Shown here: in pieces, positions 1-5,861 of the stretch | Layout: each line of letters begins with the position of its first letter | Numbering within the stretch: the first letter of the stretch is position 1 | NCBI GenBank assembly: GCA_900316975.1 | Contig: ONFA01000025.1 | Span: 1 to 33,502, forward strand | Source of the DNA: an uncultured Prevotellaceae bacterium | GTDB lineage: Bacteria > Bacteroidota > Bacteroidia > Bacteroidales > Bacteroidaceae | DNA: 33,502 nt | Direction of reading: 5' to 3' | Notes under the pieces: model-generated | What the model was told of the DNA's origin: nothing | What the model saw: only the letters and a program-made list of their open reading frames with translations | Database searches by the model: none | Translations under genes and position numbers: made by a program

Positions 1-94
1 ATGTACCATTTATTTTCCATTCGGGATGCACGTAAAAATAGTTCAATCGCTAAATTGTCAAATAAATTGTAAATTGTAAATCGTAAAATTGTAA
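1..94. other. A/T-rich leader before the first permease gene
   Basis: No gene is seen here. The last 50 bases are made of near-repeats of TAAATTGTAAAT, a low-complexity leader style that recurs before groEL (13960-14005) and before the small gene at 12181. No clear TAnnTTTG promoter box is visible, so the permease genes that follow are probably transcribed from further left, outside the window. Confidence 0.4.
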
Positions 95-1426
95 ATGAAA
101 ATACTTCTTTATGTCCGTCAAGCCCTGGCGCTGATTCGTGAAGACAAGCAGTTCTCCGCAATCTATATAGCAGGTACGGCTGTTGCCATCGCCTCGGCGA
201 TGGTGGTGGCGCTGGTGCTGCACATCCGCATGGGCAACATCTACCCCGAGGTGAACAGGGACAGAACCATCTATGTGGGCAGCAACTTCACCCGCTCTGA
301 TGGAGAATTCACCGGCTATTCGGGGTATTCGCCCCAAGCAGTGGAGGAGATGTTCAGCAAGTTGGAATGTGCCGAGGTGGTGAGTGCCGTGATGAATAAC
401 GAGTATATCTACCGATTCACCGCCTGCAAGGAGGTAGGCAAACAGGAGGTGCCTGTCTGCATCAAGTTCGTCGATCCCAATTTCTTCCGTCTCTACGAAT
501 TCAAGTTCTTGGAGGGCAAACCCTACAATGAGGAGAATCTGAAGAATGCTGACAGGTGCGTCGTCATCACCGATGCATTGGCAAAGAAACTGCAGGCAGG
601 GTCTGGGCTTGTGGGGAAGACCATCCAGCTCAACTACCTCCCCTATCGGGTAGTGGGCATCGTGAAGGAGGTGAGTCCCCTGCTGATGTACACTTCTGCC
701 GACATCTACATGCCCTACACTGTGGATGACTCGCGGGCACATTGGCACGATGCTAATGTCCCTTGGGCTGGAGGTCTGGAGGTGCGTGTGCTGCTGAAGA
801 AGGGATATACCCGAGAGATGCTGATGGACGAACTGGAATCATACAGACCGAAGTACCTCTCCATGCTGAAGAGCACGACAGGCGAGGATTGGAATTGGTA
901 CATCCAGGTGAGGCCGCACTGGAGGAAGACACTGAACTTCTTCGGGGAAGAGGTGAACGACGCGTCGACGACCGACCTGCTGGCAAACCTCTCTATGCCA
1001 GCCCTGCTCATGCTGCTGCTCCTCCTCCTGCCAGCCATCAACCTGAGCGGCATGGTGTCGAACCAGATGGAGGCACGTGTGGCAGAGATGGGCATCCGCA
1101 AGGCCTTCGGAGCCAAGAAGCGGGTGCTGCTGAACGAGGTGATACAGGAGAATCTGGTGCTCACGCTCTGTGGCGGCGTGGCGGGCTATCTGCTCTCGTG
1201 GCTGTTCATCACAGCCGTACGCAACAGCACCCTGTTCCTGATGATATTCGGGCGAGAGTATGACCCCGTGAATAGCGTGTCGCTGCAGTTGGACATGTTC
1301 TTCACCCCCACACTCTTCCTCATCGCCTTCGTCTGCTGTGCCGTGCTCAACCTCATGGCTGCCCTCATCCCAGCATGGACATCACTCAAGAAACCCATTG
1401 TTGAATCACTGAATCAGAAGAAATGA
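95..1426 (+). CDS. ABC transporter permease, MacB/FtsX type (first of a pair)
   Basis: Inner-membrane permease subunit of a MacB/FtsX-type ABC transporter, 443 residues. The layout is that of the family: one transmembrane helix near residues 20-43, a large periplasmic domain (about 45-295, the MacB core domain), then three helices at about 296-320, 347-375 and 402-428. The cytoplasmic loop reads EARVAEMGIRKAFGAKKR, the typical FtsX loop after helix 2. The gene overlaps the next permease gene by four bases (ATGA), so the two are translationally coupled and probably form a heterodimer. The ATPase and membrane-fusion subunits expected for such a system are not in the window and may lie to the left. 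Substrate cannot be told: such pairs in Bacteroidota are usually annotated as antimicrobial peptide or lipoprotein type exporters. Family call is secure, function is not. Confidence 0.88.
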   Translation: MKILLYVRQALALIREDKQFSAIYIAGTAVAIASAMVVALVLHIRMGNIYPEVNRDRTIYVGSNFTRSDGEFTGYSGYSPQAVEEMFSKLECAEVVSAVMNNEYIYRFTACKEVGKQEVPVCIKFVDPNFFRLYEFKFLEGKPYNEENLKNADRCVVITDALAKKLQAGSGLVGKTIQLNYLPYRVVGIVKEVSPLLMYTSADIYMPYTVDDSRAHWHDANVPWAGGLEVRVLLKKGYTREMLMDELESYRPKYLSMLKSTTGEDWNWYIQVRPHWRKTLNFFGEEVNDASTTDLLANLSMPALLMLLLLLLPAINLSGMVSNQMEARVAEMGIRKAFGAKKRVLLNEVIQENLVLTLCGGVAGYLLSWLFITAVRNSTLFLMIFGREYDPVNSVSLQLDMFFTPTLFLIAFVCCAVLNLMAALIPAWTSLKKPIVESLNQKK

Positions 1427-2784
1427 GACTTATACTTAAAAACTTATGGGCACATCGCAGGCAGAACGGTTGGATATTCGCTGAGATTGCCATCATCACG
1501 GCACTGAGTTGGGCCATGGTGGACTTCCTGGTAGTCAACTACTACGGCATTTACTTCTGCAACCCGGCAGGAGATTTTGAGAAAGACCACCTGTGTGTGG
1601 GACAGTTCGGAGTGCTCCGAGAGGAAAAGGAAAAGACCGATTCTGAAGATTTCGGTGAAGAAGGGTTAAACCAAGAGGAATCTCTGGAGCATCGTATGGG
1701 AGGGATATATACCATCAAGCAGAAGTTGCAGAACATGCCCGAGGTGCAGTCGGTGTGCCTGACTTGGACATATCTGTACGAAGACTTCCGTCTGTACCAT
1801 TGGAATCGTTTTGCCCCTGCTGACGACACGCTGAAGACCGTCACCGCTGCGTGCGAGCAGTACTACCAGAACGAGCAGTTTTTCGAGACTCAGGGACTCC
1901 AGACCATCGAAGGAAGTCCTGCTTCGGAAGTGCTGTCGAGAGAACTGCCGCAAGACGCCATCATCATCACCCGCAGCATGGCAGAGCAGATTTTCGGCTC
2001 CGACCAAGTGGTGGGCAAGCGGTTGGCTATGGTAAACTACATGAATTCGCCTGATGGAAATTACTACTATCACGTGGCAGGCTATCACACCATTGCCGGC
2101 GTGGTAGAGGATGTGAAAGGTGCACCCTATGAGCGATACCCTTACACAGCATTCATACCAAATCCTGGAGTCAACTTAAACTACGAGACCAAACTGCTCC
2201 TGCGCCTCAAGCCCAATGTGGATGCCGAGGAATTTGTGAAGAAGCTCACCCCCACACTCACGCAGGAATTCCGTGCCGGCAGCAATGTGCTGGCTTACCT
2301 GGACACCTTCAACAATCACCTTGAGCGTCAGAAGGAGAAAAGTGAGAACGCCCTCGTCAGCCAACTCACCACCGTACCTCTGGTGCTCTTCGCCATCATT
2401 GTCGTCATCGGCACTCTGGGCACCTACTGGCTGCAAATCCGTAAGCGCAAGGAGGACATCGGCATCATGCGTGCCTTCGGAGCCTCCAAGATGCGCATCT
2501 TCTGGACCCTCATCGCAGAAGGAGCCATCCTCACCCTGCTCGCCACCCTCTTGGGCGACTTCGTCTGGTTGCAGTTCGCCAATTCGTGGGAAATCCTCTC
2601 CGAGGGTAATATCAAGAGCGTCTCAGGCATGGAGAATGATTGGATCAACCAGTTCTGGCCTCACTTCCTCATCATCTCCCTCATCGTCTATCTGCTCCTG
2701 CTCGTGATAGTGAGCCTCGGCATCGCCCTCCCTGCATGGAACATCTGCCGAAAGAAGATTGTGGAGGCATTGAGGGACGAATAA
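1423..2784 (+). CDS. ABC transporter permease, MacB/FtsX type (second of a pair)
   Basis: Second permease of the same system, 453 residues, start codon overlapping the stop of the upstream gene. One N-terminal helix at about 15-38, a periplasmic domain at about 40-310, and three C-terminal helices at about 317-340, 363-385 and 414-440. The loop RKRKEDIGIMRAFGASKMR is the FtsX-family signature and matches its partner's loop. The periplasmic domain contains a strongly acidic stretch at about 66-90 (EEKEKTDSEDFGEEG...), not seen in the partner. The two permeases are clearly paralogous but diverged, as expected for a fixed heterodimer. A nested hairpin begins 18 bases after the stop and probably ends the operon. 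Confidence 0.88.
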   Translation: MRLILKNLWAHRRQNGWIFAEIAIITALSWAMVDFLVVNYYGIYFCNPAGDFEKDHLCVGQFGVLREEKEKTDSEDFGEEGLNQEESLEHRMGGIYTIKQKLQNMPEVQSVCLTWTYLYEDFRLYHWNRFAPADDTLKTVTAACEQYYQNEQFFETQGLQTIEGSPASEVLSRELPQDAIIITRSMAEQIFGSDQVVGKRLAMVNYMNSPDGNYYYHVAGYHTIAGVVEDVKGAPYERYPYTAFIPNPGVNLNYETKLLLRLKPNVDAEEFVKKLTPTLTQEFRAGSNVLAYLDTFNNHLERQKEKSENALVSQLTTVPLVLFAIIVVIGTLGTYWLQIRKRKEDIGIMRAFGASKMRIFWTLIAEGAILTLLATLLGDFVWLQFANSWEILSEGNIKSVSGMENDWINQFWPHFLIISLIVYLLLLVIVSLGIALPAWNICRKKIVEALRDE

Positions 2785-2801
2785 CCATCCATGATTGGCA
2801 G

Positions 2802-2870
2802 AACCGTACCCGAGGGGTACACCATGTCGTACCCCTCGGGTACGACCCAGCGTAGTCAAGGGGTACGGTT
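2802..2870 (+). terminator. Nested palindrome after the permease operon, probable terminator
   Basis: Two arms GTACCCGAGGGGTAC (2806-2820) and GTACCCCTCGGGTAC (2829-2843) are perfect reverse complements around an 8-base loop. An outer pair, AACCGTACCC (2802-2811) and GGGTACGGTT (2861-2870), is also perfect, and competes with the inner one. Each 15-base arm is itself a GTACCC/GGGTAC palindrome. A short T run follows (2869-2872). It can act as a terminator, but the symmetry is more elaborate than that needs and it may be a mobile palindrome. Confidence 0.55.
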
Positions 2871-2872
2871 TT

Positions 2873-3053
2873 CATGTGAAGTAGAAAAAACTCCCCTTAC
2901 GCAAGTTGAATTATGAGGGAGGTAAAGGAGTGAAGCACATTCGAAGTTGAGCGAAATTAGAAATTGGTAAATTGGTAAATAGTTAATTAGTAAAAATGAA
3001 CATGTTCAAGTCTGCCTGTAGCAGGGATGTTGTAGGCAGACTTTTGTTTTTCC
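2873..3053. other. Intergenic stretch without a gene, with one terminator hairpin
   Basis: Between the nested palindrome and the promoter repeat no convincing gene is seen. The segment contains a 'taaattggtaaatagttaattagtaaaa' style leader (about 2965-2994) leading straight into a terminator hairpin at 3008-3048, with only a 25-codon open frame (from 2996) in between. That arrangement is compatible with a short untranslated transcript or a gene deleted between its leader and terminator. Confidence 0.35.
3008..3052 (+). terminator. Rho-independent terminator-like hairpin
   Basis: AAGTCTGCCT (3008-3017) and AGGCAGACTT (3034-3043) are perfect 10-base complements around a 16-base loop, followed by TTGTTTTT. 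It separates the region left of it from the promoter repeat at 3054. No upstream gene obviously owns it. Confidence 0.6.
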
Positions 3054-3159
3054 TTCATAAATTGCACCATTGAGCATCGTTCCAAGTTAGGATGCGCCTC
3101 AACAACAAAAATAAAAACGATTTTGTTTTGTATAGTGTTCGGCTTTCACTAACTTTGCA
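3054..3159 (+). repeat. 106-bp promoter-bearing direct repeat, copy 1
   Basis: This segment recurs at 3876-3981 with only 4 differences by eye in 106 positions. It ends in a complete Bacteroidota promoter (TTTG 3127-3130, TAACTTTG 3150-3157). The two copies bracket the kinase-fold gene at 3178-3834 and place the same promoter in front of that gene and of the SGNH hydrolase. A third, much diverged relative lies near 4796-4842. Confidence 0.85.
3127..3157 (+). promoter_or_regulatory. Promoter of the kinase-fold gene
   Basis: TTTG at 3127-3130 and TAACTTTG at 3150-3157 with a 19-base spacer match the Bacteroidota primary sigma factor consensus. Transcription would start near 3163, giving a leader of only about 15 bases before the ATG at 3178. 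Confidence 0.75.
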
Positions 3160-3177
3160 GCAGAAACCAATACGATC

Positions 3178-3834
3178 ATGAATCATGACATATCTCAATC
3201 TGTTCCACAAGGAAGTGACGGAGCGCAAGAAGCGGAAAATCGCCGCATCTCAGCAATCGCCGATGAACTCAAACGACTTTGCGCAGTATATGAAGCACAA
3301 CGTGGAACTGGCAAAGCAGATGTAACCCCATTCGAGACAGAGCAGCGGGTTGCTGAGCAACTTGCCAAGTCACAGGGCTTTTGGATTCCTATGCCAGAAG
3401 TATTTAATCTTGGCGTTCCAGGACCAAGTGGTCATGAGAACGACACCTACGTTGCAGAAAAAGTCATCTATAAGGTGAACAATCTGCTGAATAGCGGAAG
3501 CATTGTCGGGCTTCTGCAAAAAATCATGATGCACAACACAATTTTTCCAGACACCGCTTACTCCTTCTATGGCTTTGCAGGCTTTGATGGTCGCACGGTT
3601 CAGCCAATCATTGTTCAGCCCCGTGTCGCTAATGCCCACCCGGCAACGCAGATTATGATTGATACTTATATGGCAGCCTTGGGATTCGAGAAGGCTGCCG
3701 ATGAAGGACGTTTCACCAATGGAGAGTACGACGTATGGGATCTCTTACCTCGTAATGTCTTGACAGACAACGAGGGCGACATTTTTGTTGTTGATGCGGA
3801 GATAAAACATATCGCTGTAAAACCATTGATTTGA
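3178..3834 (+). CDS. Kinase-fold protein of the polyvalent-protein (Kinase-PolyVal-like) type
   Basis: 218 residues, not recognised as a named gene. The C-terminal 150 residues look like a reduced protein-kinase fold: VIYKV (96-100) resembles the N-lobe lysine strand; DLLPRNVL (188-195) lines up with the kinase catalytic loop DLKPENVL; VVDAE (204-208) sits where the metal-binding DFG would be. D188, N193 and D206 are the candidate catalytic residues. Related proteins occur in mobile elements of Bacteroidota as the kinase domain of 'polyvalent' proteins; this assignment is from pattern memory. The gene has its own promoter, stands alone, and is flanked by 106-bp direct repeats, so it looks like an acquired or excisable cassette. 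A shorter paralogue is at 13028-13333. ATG chosen because the promoter leaves no room for an earlier start. It could instead be an inactive pseudokinase. Confidence 0.6.
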   Translation: MNHDISQSVPQGSDGAQEAENRRISAIADELKRLCAVYEAQRGTGKADVTPFETEQRVAEQLAKSQGFWIPMPEVFNLGVPGPSGHENDTYVAEKVIYKVNNLLNSGSIVGLLQKIMMHNTIFPDTAYSFYGFAGFDGRTVQPIIVQPRVANAHPATQIMIDTYMAALGFEKAADEGRFTNGEYDVWDLLPRNVLTDNEGDIFVVDAEIKHIAVKPLI

Positions 3835-3875
3835 TTGAACAGATTTGACTTTTTCATTTTTCTTTTTGTTGTTCT

Positions 3876-3981
3876 TTCATGAATTGCACCATTGAGCATC
3901 GTTCCAAGTTAGGATGCGCCTCAACAACAAAAATAAAAACGATTTTGTTTTGTATAGTGTGCAACTTTCACTAACTTTGCA
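3876..3981 (+). repeat. 106-bp promoter-bearing direct repeat, copy 2
   Basis: Second copy of the repeat at 3054-3159, 822 bases to the right. Differences are one base near the start and three just upstream of the promoter -7 box. It drives the SGNH hydrolase gene. Recombination between the copies would remove the kinase-fold gene and leave one promoter in front of the hydrolase. Confidence 0.85.
3949..3979 (+). promoter_or_regulatory. Promoter of the SGNH hydrolase gene
   Basis: TTTG at 3949-3952, 19-base spacer, TAACTTTG at 3972-3979. Predicted start of transcription near 3985, about 40 bases before the ATG at 4025. Confidence 0.75.
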
Positions 3982-4024
3982 CTTGGCAAAAGACAAATTA
4001 AAAATCACTAAACCTATTTATTTG

Positions 4025-4684
4025 ATGAAAAAGTTTTTTATCCTTACGCTGATGGCGGCTATGGTAGTGGCTGCATCGGCACAAACGAAGAAGGTGTCCA
4101 TTCTGGGCGACTCTTATTCTACGTTTCAGGGTATCATCCCTGCTAATTATTCTACGTTCTACCCTAACAATCAGAATGATGTGAAGGAGGTGGAACAGAC
4201 ATGGTGGAGTCTCTACATCAAAGCGAAGGGCTATGAGTTGGAGAAGAATGACTCTTGGGGCGGCACCACCATTTGTGGTACTGGATACGGACGAATGGAT
4301 TCGTCACGCAGCAACTTCATCTCACGTGTGGACAGTCTGGGCAATCCCGACATCATCTTTGTGTTTGGCGGCACGAACGATGCTTGGGCTAACTCTCCTG
4401 TGGGTGAGTATCAGTACTCAGATTGGACGAAGGATGATTGCAAGAATTTCCGTCCTGCACTGGCCTGCCTGTTTGACATGCTTCAGAAGCGTTATCCGAA
4501 GGCAAAACTGGTCTCTCTCCTGAACTCTGAGTTGCGGGAACCAATCAACGAGTCAATGCGTGAAGTGTGCAAGCACTACAAGGTGCAACTCATCGAACTG
4601 CACGACATTGAGAAGCAGAATGGTCACCCATCCATCAGCGGCATGAAGAGCATCTGCGAACAATTGGTGGAAGCAGGGTTGTAA
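4025..4684 (+). CDS. Secreted SGNH/GDSL-type hydrolase
   Basis: 219-residue esterase or acylhydrolase of the SGNH fold, probably exported. Residues 1-20 are a signal peptide (MKKFF, hydrophobic core, cleavage after ASA-Q). Block I is ILGDSYS with S30 as nucleophile; block III is FGGTNDAW with the oxyanion Gly/Asn; block V is GHPS with H201. The Asp usually three residues before the His is not there (the sequence is QNGH); an Asp seven residues upstream (LHDIEK) may serve. An open frame extends upstream to 3914, but it runs through the promoter and lacks a signal sequence, so the ATG at 4025 is the start. Such enzymes deacylate carbohydrates or lipids; the substrate is not deducible. It stands alone, followed at once by a repeat end and a strong terminator. 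Confidence 0.82.
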   Translation: MKKFFILTLMAAMVVAASAQTKKVSILGDSYSTFQGIIPANYSTFYPNNQNDVKEVEQTWWSLYIKAKGYELEKNDSWGGTTICGTGYGRMDSSRSNFISRVDSLGNPDIIFVFGGTNDAWANSPVGEYQYSDWTKDDCKNFRPALACLFDMLQKRYPKAKLVSLLNSELREPINESMREVCKHYKVQLIELHDIEKQNGHPSISGMKSICEQLVEAGL

Positions 4685-4718
4685 AAGCCCCCTACAACTC
4701 CCCCATAGGGGAGAGAAG
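4685..4718. repeat. Solo end of the CCCCCTCC palindromic element
   Basis: AAGCCCCCTACAACTCCCCC followed by ATAGGGGAGAGAAG starts directly after the stop codon. It resembles the left end of the elements inserted in leuS (AAGCCCCCTCC, CTCCCCC/GGGGGAG hairpin), with the hairpin shortened to CCCC/GGGG. No right end follows. Confidence 0.55.
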
Positions 4719-4721
4719 AAT

Positions 4722-4755
4722 AAAAAAACTCAACTTTTGCAAGTTGAGTTTTTTT
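4722..4755. terminator. Bidirectional rho-independent terminator
   Basis: Seven A, CTCAACTT (4729-4736), loop TTGC, AAGTTGAG (4741-4748), seven T. Perfect stem extended by the A/T runs, so it can work on both strands; it ends the SGNH hydrolase transcript. Confidence 0.85.
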
Positions 4756-4795
4756 GGTGGAGTTAAAGAAGTTGAACAACTTTTAGTTTTTCATT

Positions 4796-4842
4796 TTTTC
4801 ATTACATTGGCTCCGCCGAAGTTAAGACGCACCTCTACAATG
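4796..4842 (+). repeat. Diverged third relative of the 106-bp promoter repeat
   Basis: The motif AAGTTAAGACGCACCTCTAC here matches AAGTTAGGATGCGCCTCAAC of the two good copies, with partial agreement on both sides. As in the other copies, a promoter follows further right (4912-4943). Divergence is high, so the homology is probable, not certain. Confidence 0.45.
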
Positions 4843-4911
4843 GCTTTCATTAGAAAAACAAAGAAAAAAGGGTCGCTCCCAATACCTTGAAATAATAATC
4901 TTAGATTTGTC

Positions 4912-4943
4912 TTTGGAAATAAAGGGGATAATTTGTAACTTTG
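4912..4943 (+). promoter_or_regulatory. Promoter of the broken ORF6N gene
   Basis: TTTG at 4912-4915, 20-base spacer, TAACTTTG at 4936-4943; ATG of the ORF6N remnant is at 4977. A good consensus match left in front of a dead gene. Confidence 0.65.
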
Positions 4944-4976
4944 TAGGCGAAAAGAATATAAGGCATAAGCGGAAAG

Positions 4977-5431
4977 ATGAACAACATTCAAATTATTCAG
5001 AGTAAAATAACGTGAATTCGACGAAAACTACAAATAATTAAATTCATGAAAAATTCGTGTTTAATTCATGGTAATTCGTGTTTATTTGGGACATAAATTC
5101 TCATGAATTAGCCACGAATTTCTCATAAATTATTTTTGTTGGAATTCATCGAACTGGCGTTAAAATATATGAAATACGTGGTCAACGCGTGATGCTTGAT
5201 CGGGATTTGGCAGAACTTTATCAAGTTACAACAGGAAACCTGAATAAAGCAGTGAAGCGAAATATTAGACGCTTCCCGCCAGATTTCATGTTCCAGTTAA
5301 CAAAAGAAGAATTTGAATTCTTGAAACAATCTTTGATATTCCAAAATGGAATTTCAAACGATGAGTTAAAAGATGCCAAGGGTATTCTTAGGACAGGACG
5401 TGGTGGTGTTCGTCAATTGCCCTATGCTTAA
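4977..5431 (+). pseudogene. ORF6N-domain protein, interrupted and truncated
   Basis: ORF6N domains are small DNA-binding modules of phage antirepressor-like proteins. The start reads MNNIQIIQSKI (4977-5009), then the frame stops within an inserted element. It resumes at 5162 as [20 protein letters not shown], followed by [20 protein letters not shown] and FQLTKEEF, the family's most conserved stretch. The frame ends at [13 protein letters not shown] (5431), where intact homologues continue with FTEQG. So the gene carries two lesions: a 151-bp insertion with target duplication, and a deletion joining it to a RhuM remnant. Removing the insert restores an exact in-frame junction SKI-YEIRGQ, which proves that the element entered an intact gene. 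Not expected to make a functional protein. Confidence 0.85.
5010..5160. mobile_element. 151-bp MITE-like insertion with 7-bp target duplication
   Basis: The insert is flanked by TAAAATA on both sides (5003-5009 and 5161-5167). Its ends are imperfect inverted repeats: ACGTGAATTCGACGAA (5010-5025) and the complement of 5145-5160, ACGCCAGTTCGATGAA, agreeing at 12 of 16 positions. The interior is non-coding and consists of variations on AATTCRTG in both orientations. Size, inverted ends and target duplication are those of a non-autonomous transposable element; the transposase that moved it is not in the window. Confidence 0.8.
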
Positions 5432-5457
5432 AGAGAAAGAGAAGTGGTTTGATTTAG

Positions 5458-5729
5458 AGAATCTTTTTGGAGGGTGAACCCCAAAAAGATTCAGTATGTC
5501 GGAAATTCCGACGAACTGCATCTGATGGTAAAAGTTATGATACACAGTATTATAATTTGGATGCTGTCATATCTGTTGGTTATCGGGCAAACTCGACACG
5601 TGTCACCCAGTTCCGCCAATGGGCAACGAGTGTGTTGCGGCAGTATGCCATTCGTGGCTATAGAAGCGGATGGAAAATGGGACGTTCTTAGATGAATTGC
5701 CTTTTGATAAAAATTCTATAAATAATTGA
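5458..5729 (+). pseudogene. RhuM-family protein remnant (N-terminally truncated, frameshifted)
   Basis: The frame from 5458 reads IFLEGEPQKDSVCRKFRRTA, then SDGKSYDTQYYNLDAVISVG and YRANSTRVTQFRQWATSVLR, the core of RhuM-family proteins. After RQYAIRGY the frame shifts: the continuation KRMENGTFLDELPFDKNSIN to a stop at 5727-5729 is in another frame, starting at 5664. The N-terminal third of the family is missing. It lies 27 bases beyond the ORF6N fragment, and both families are antirepressor-like or host-interaction genes typical of mobile regions, so the two were probably fused by deletion. No functional product expected. Confidence 0.75.
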
Positions 5730-5769
5730 AAAGCCTCAAGGTCAAACAACGGACTTTGGGGCTTTTTCG
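5730..5769 (+). terminator. Rho-independent terminator after the RhuM remnant
   Basis: AAAGCCTCAAGGTC (5730-5743) pairs with GACTTTGGGGCTTT (5752-5765) over 14 positions, two of them G-U, around an 8-base loop, then a T run. Confidence 0.75.
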
Positions 5770-5824
5770 TTGGGGTGATGCTCAATTCTTTATTTTTCAT
5801 TCTTCATTCTTCATTAAAATGTCG

Positions 5825-5832
5825 TACCTTTG
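5825..5832 (+). promoter_or_regulatory. Promoter -7 box of leuS
   Basis: TACCTTTG fits TAnnTTTG and is followed by GC, as elsewhere in this window; start of transcription near 5838, leader about 24 bases. No TTTG is found at the usual distance; upstream is a 'ttcattcttcattcttcatt' run. Confidence 0.55.
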
Positions 5833-5861
5833 CAGTTGAAATTTAGAAAACTAAGCAAGCA

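Noticed and set aside
3914..4024. Upstream-extended start for the SGNH hydrolase
   Set aside because: The extension runs through the promoter (3949-3979), so it cannot be transcribed from it, and it would hide the signal peptide.
4791..4991. Minus-strand small open frame over the third promoter element
   Set aside because: It overlaps a promoter on the other strand and the start of the ORF6N remnant, and has no start signals.
5474..5695. Alternative reading frame over the RhuM remnant
   Set aside because: The translation has no similarity to anything I know, while the neighbouring frame gives the RhuM core YYNLDAVISVGYR and TQFRQWA.
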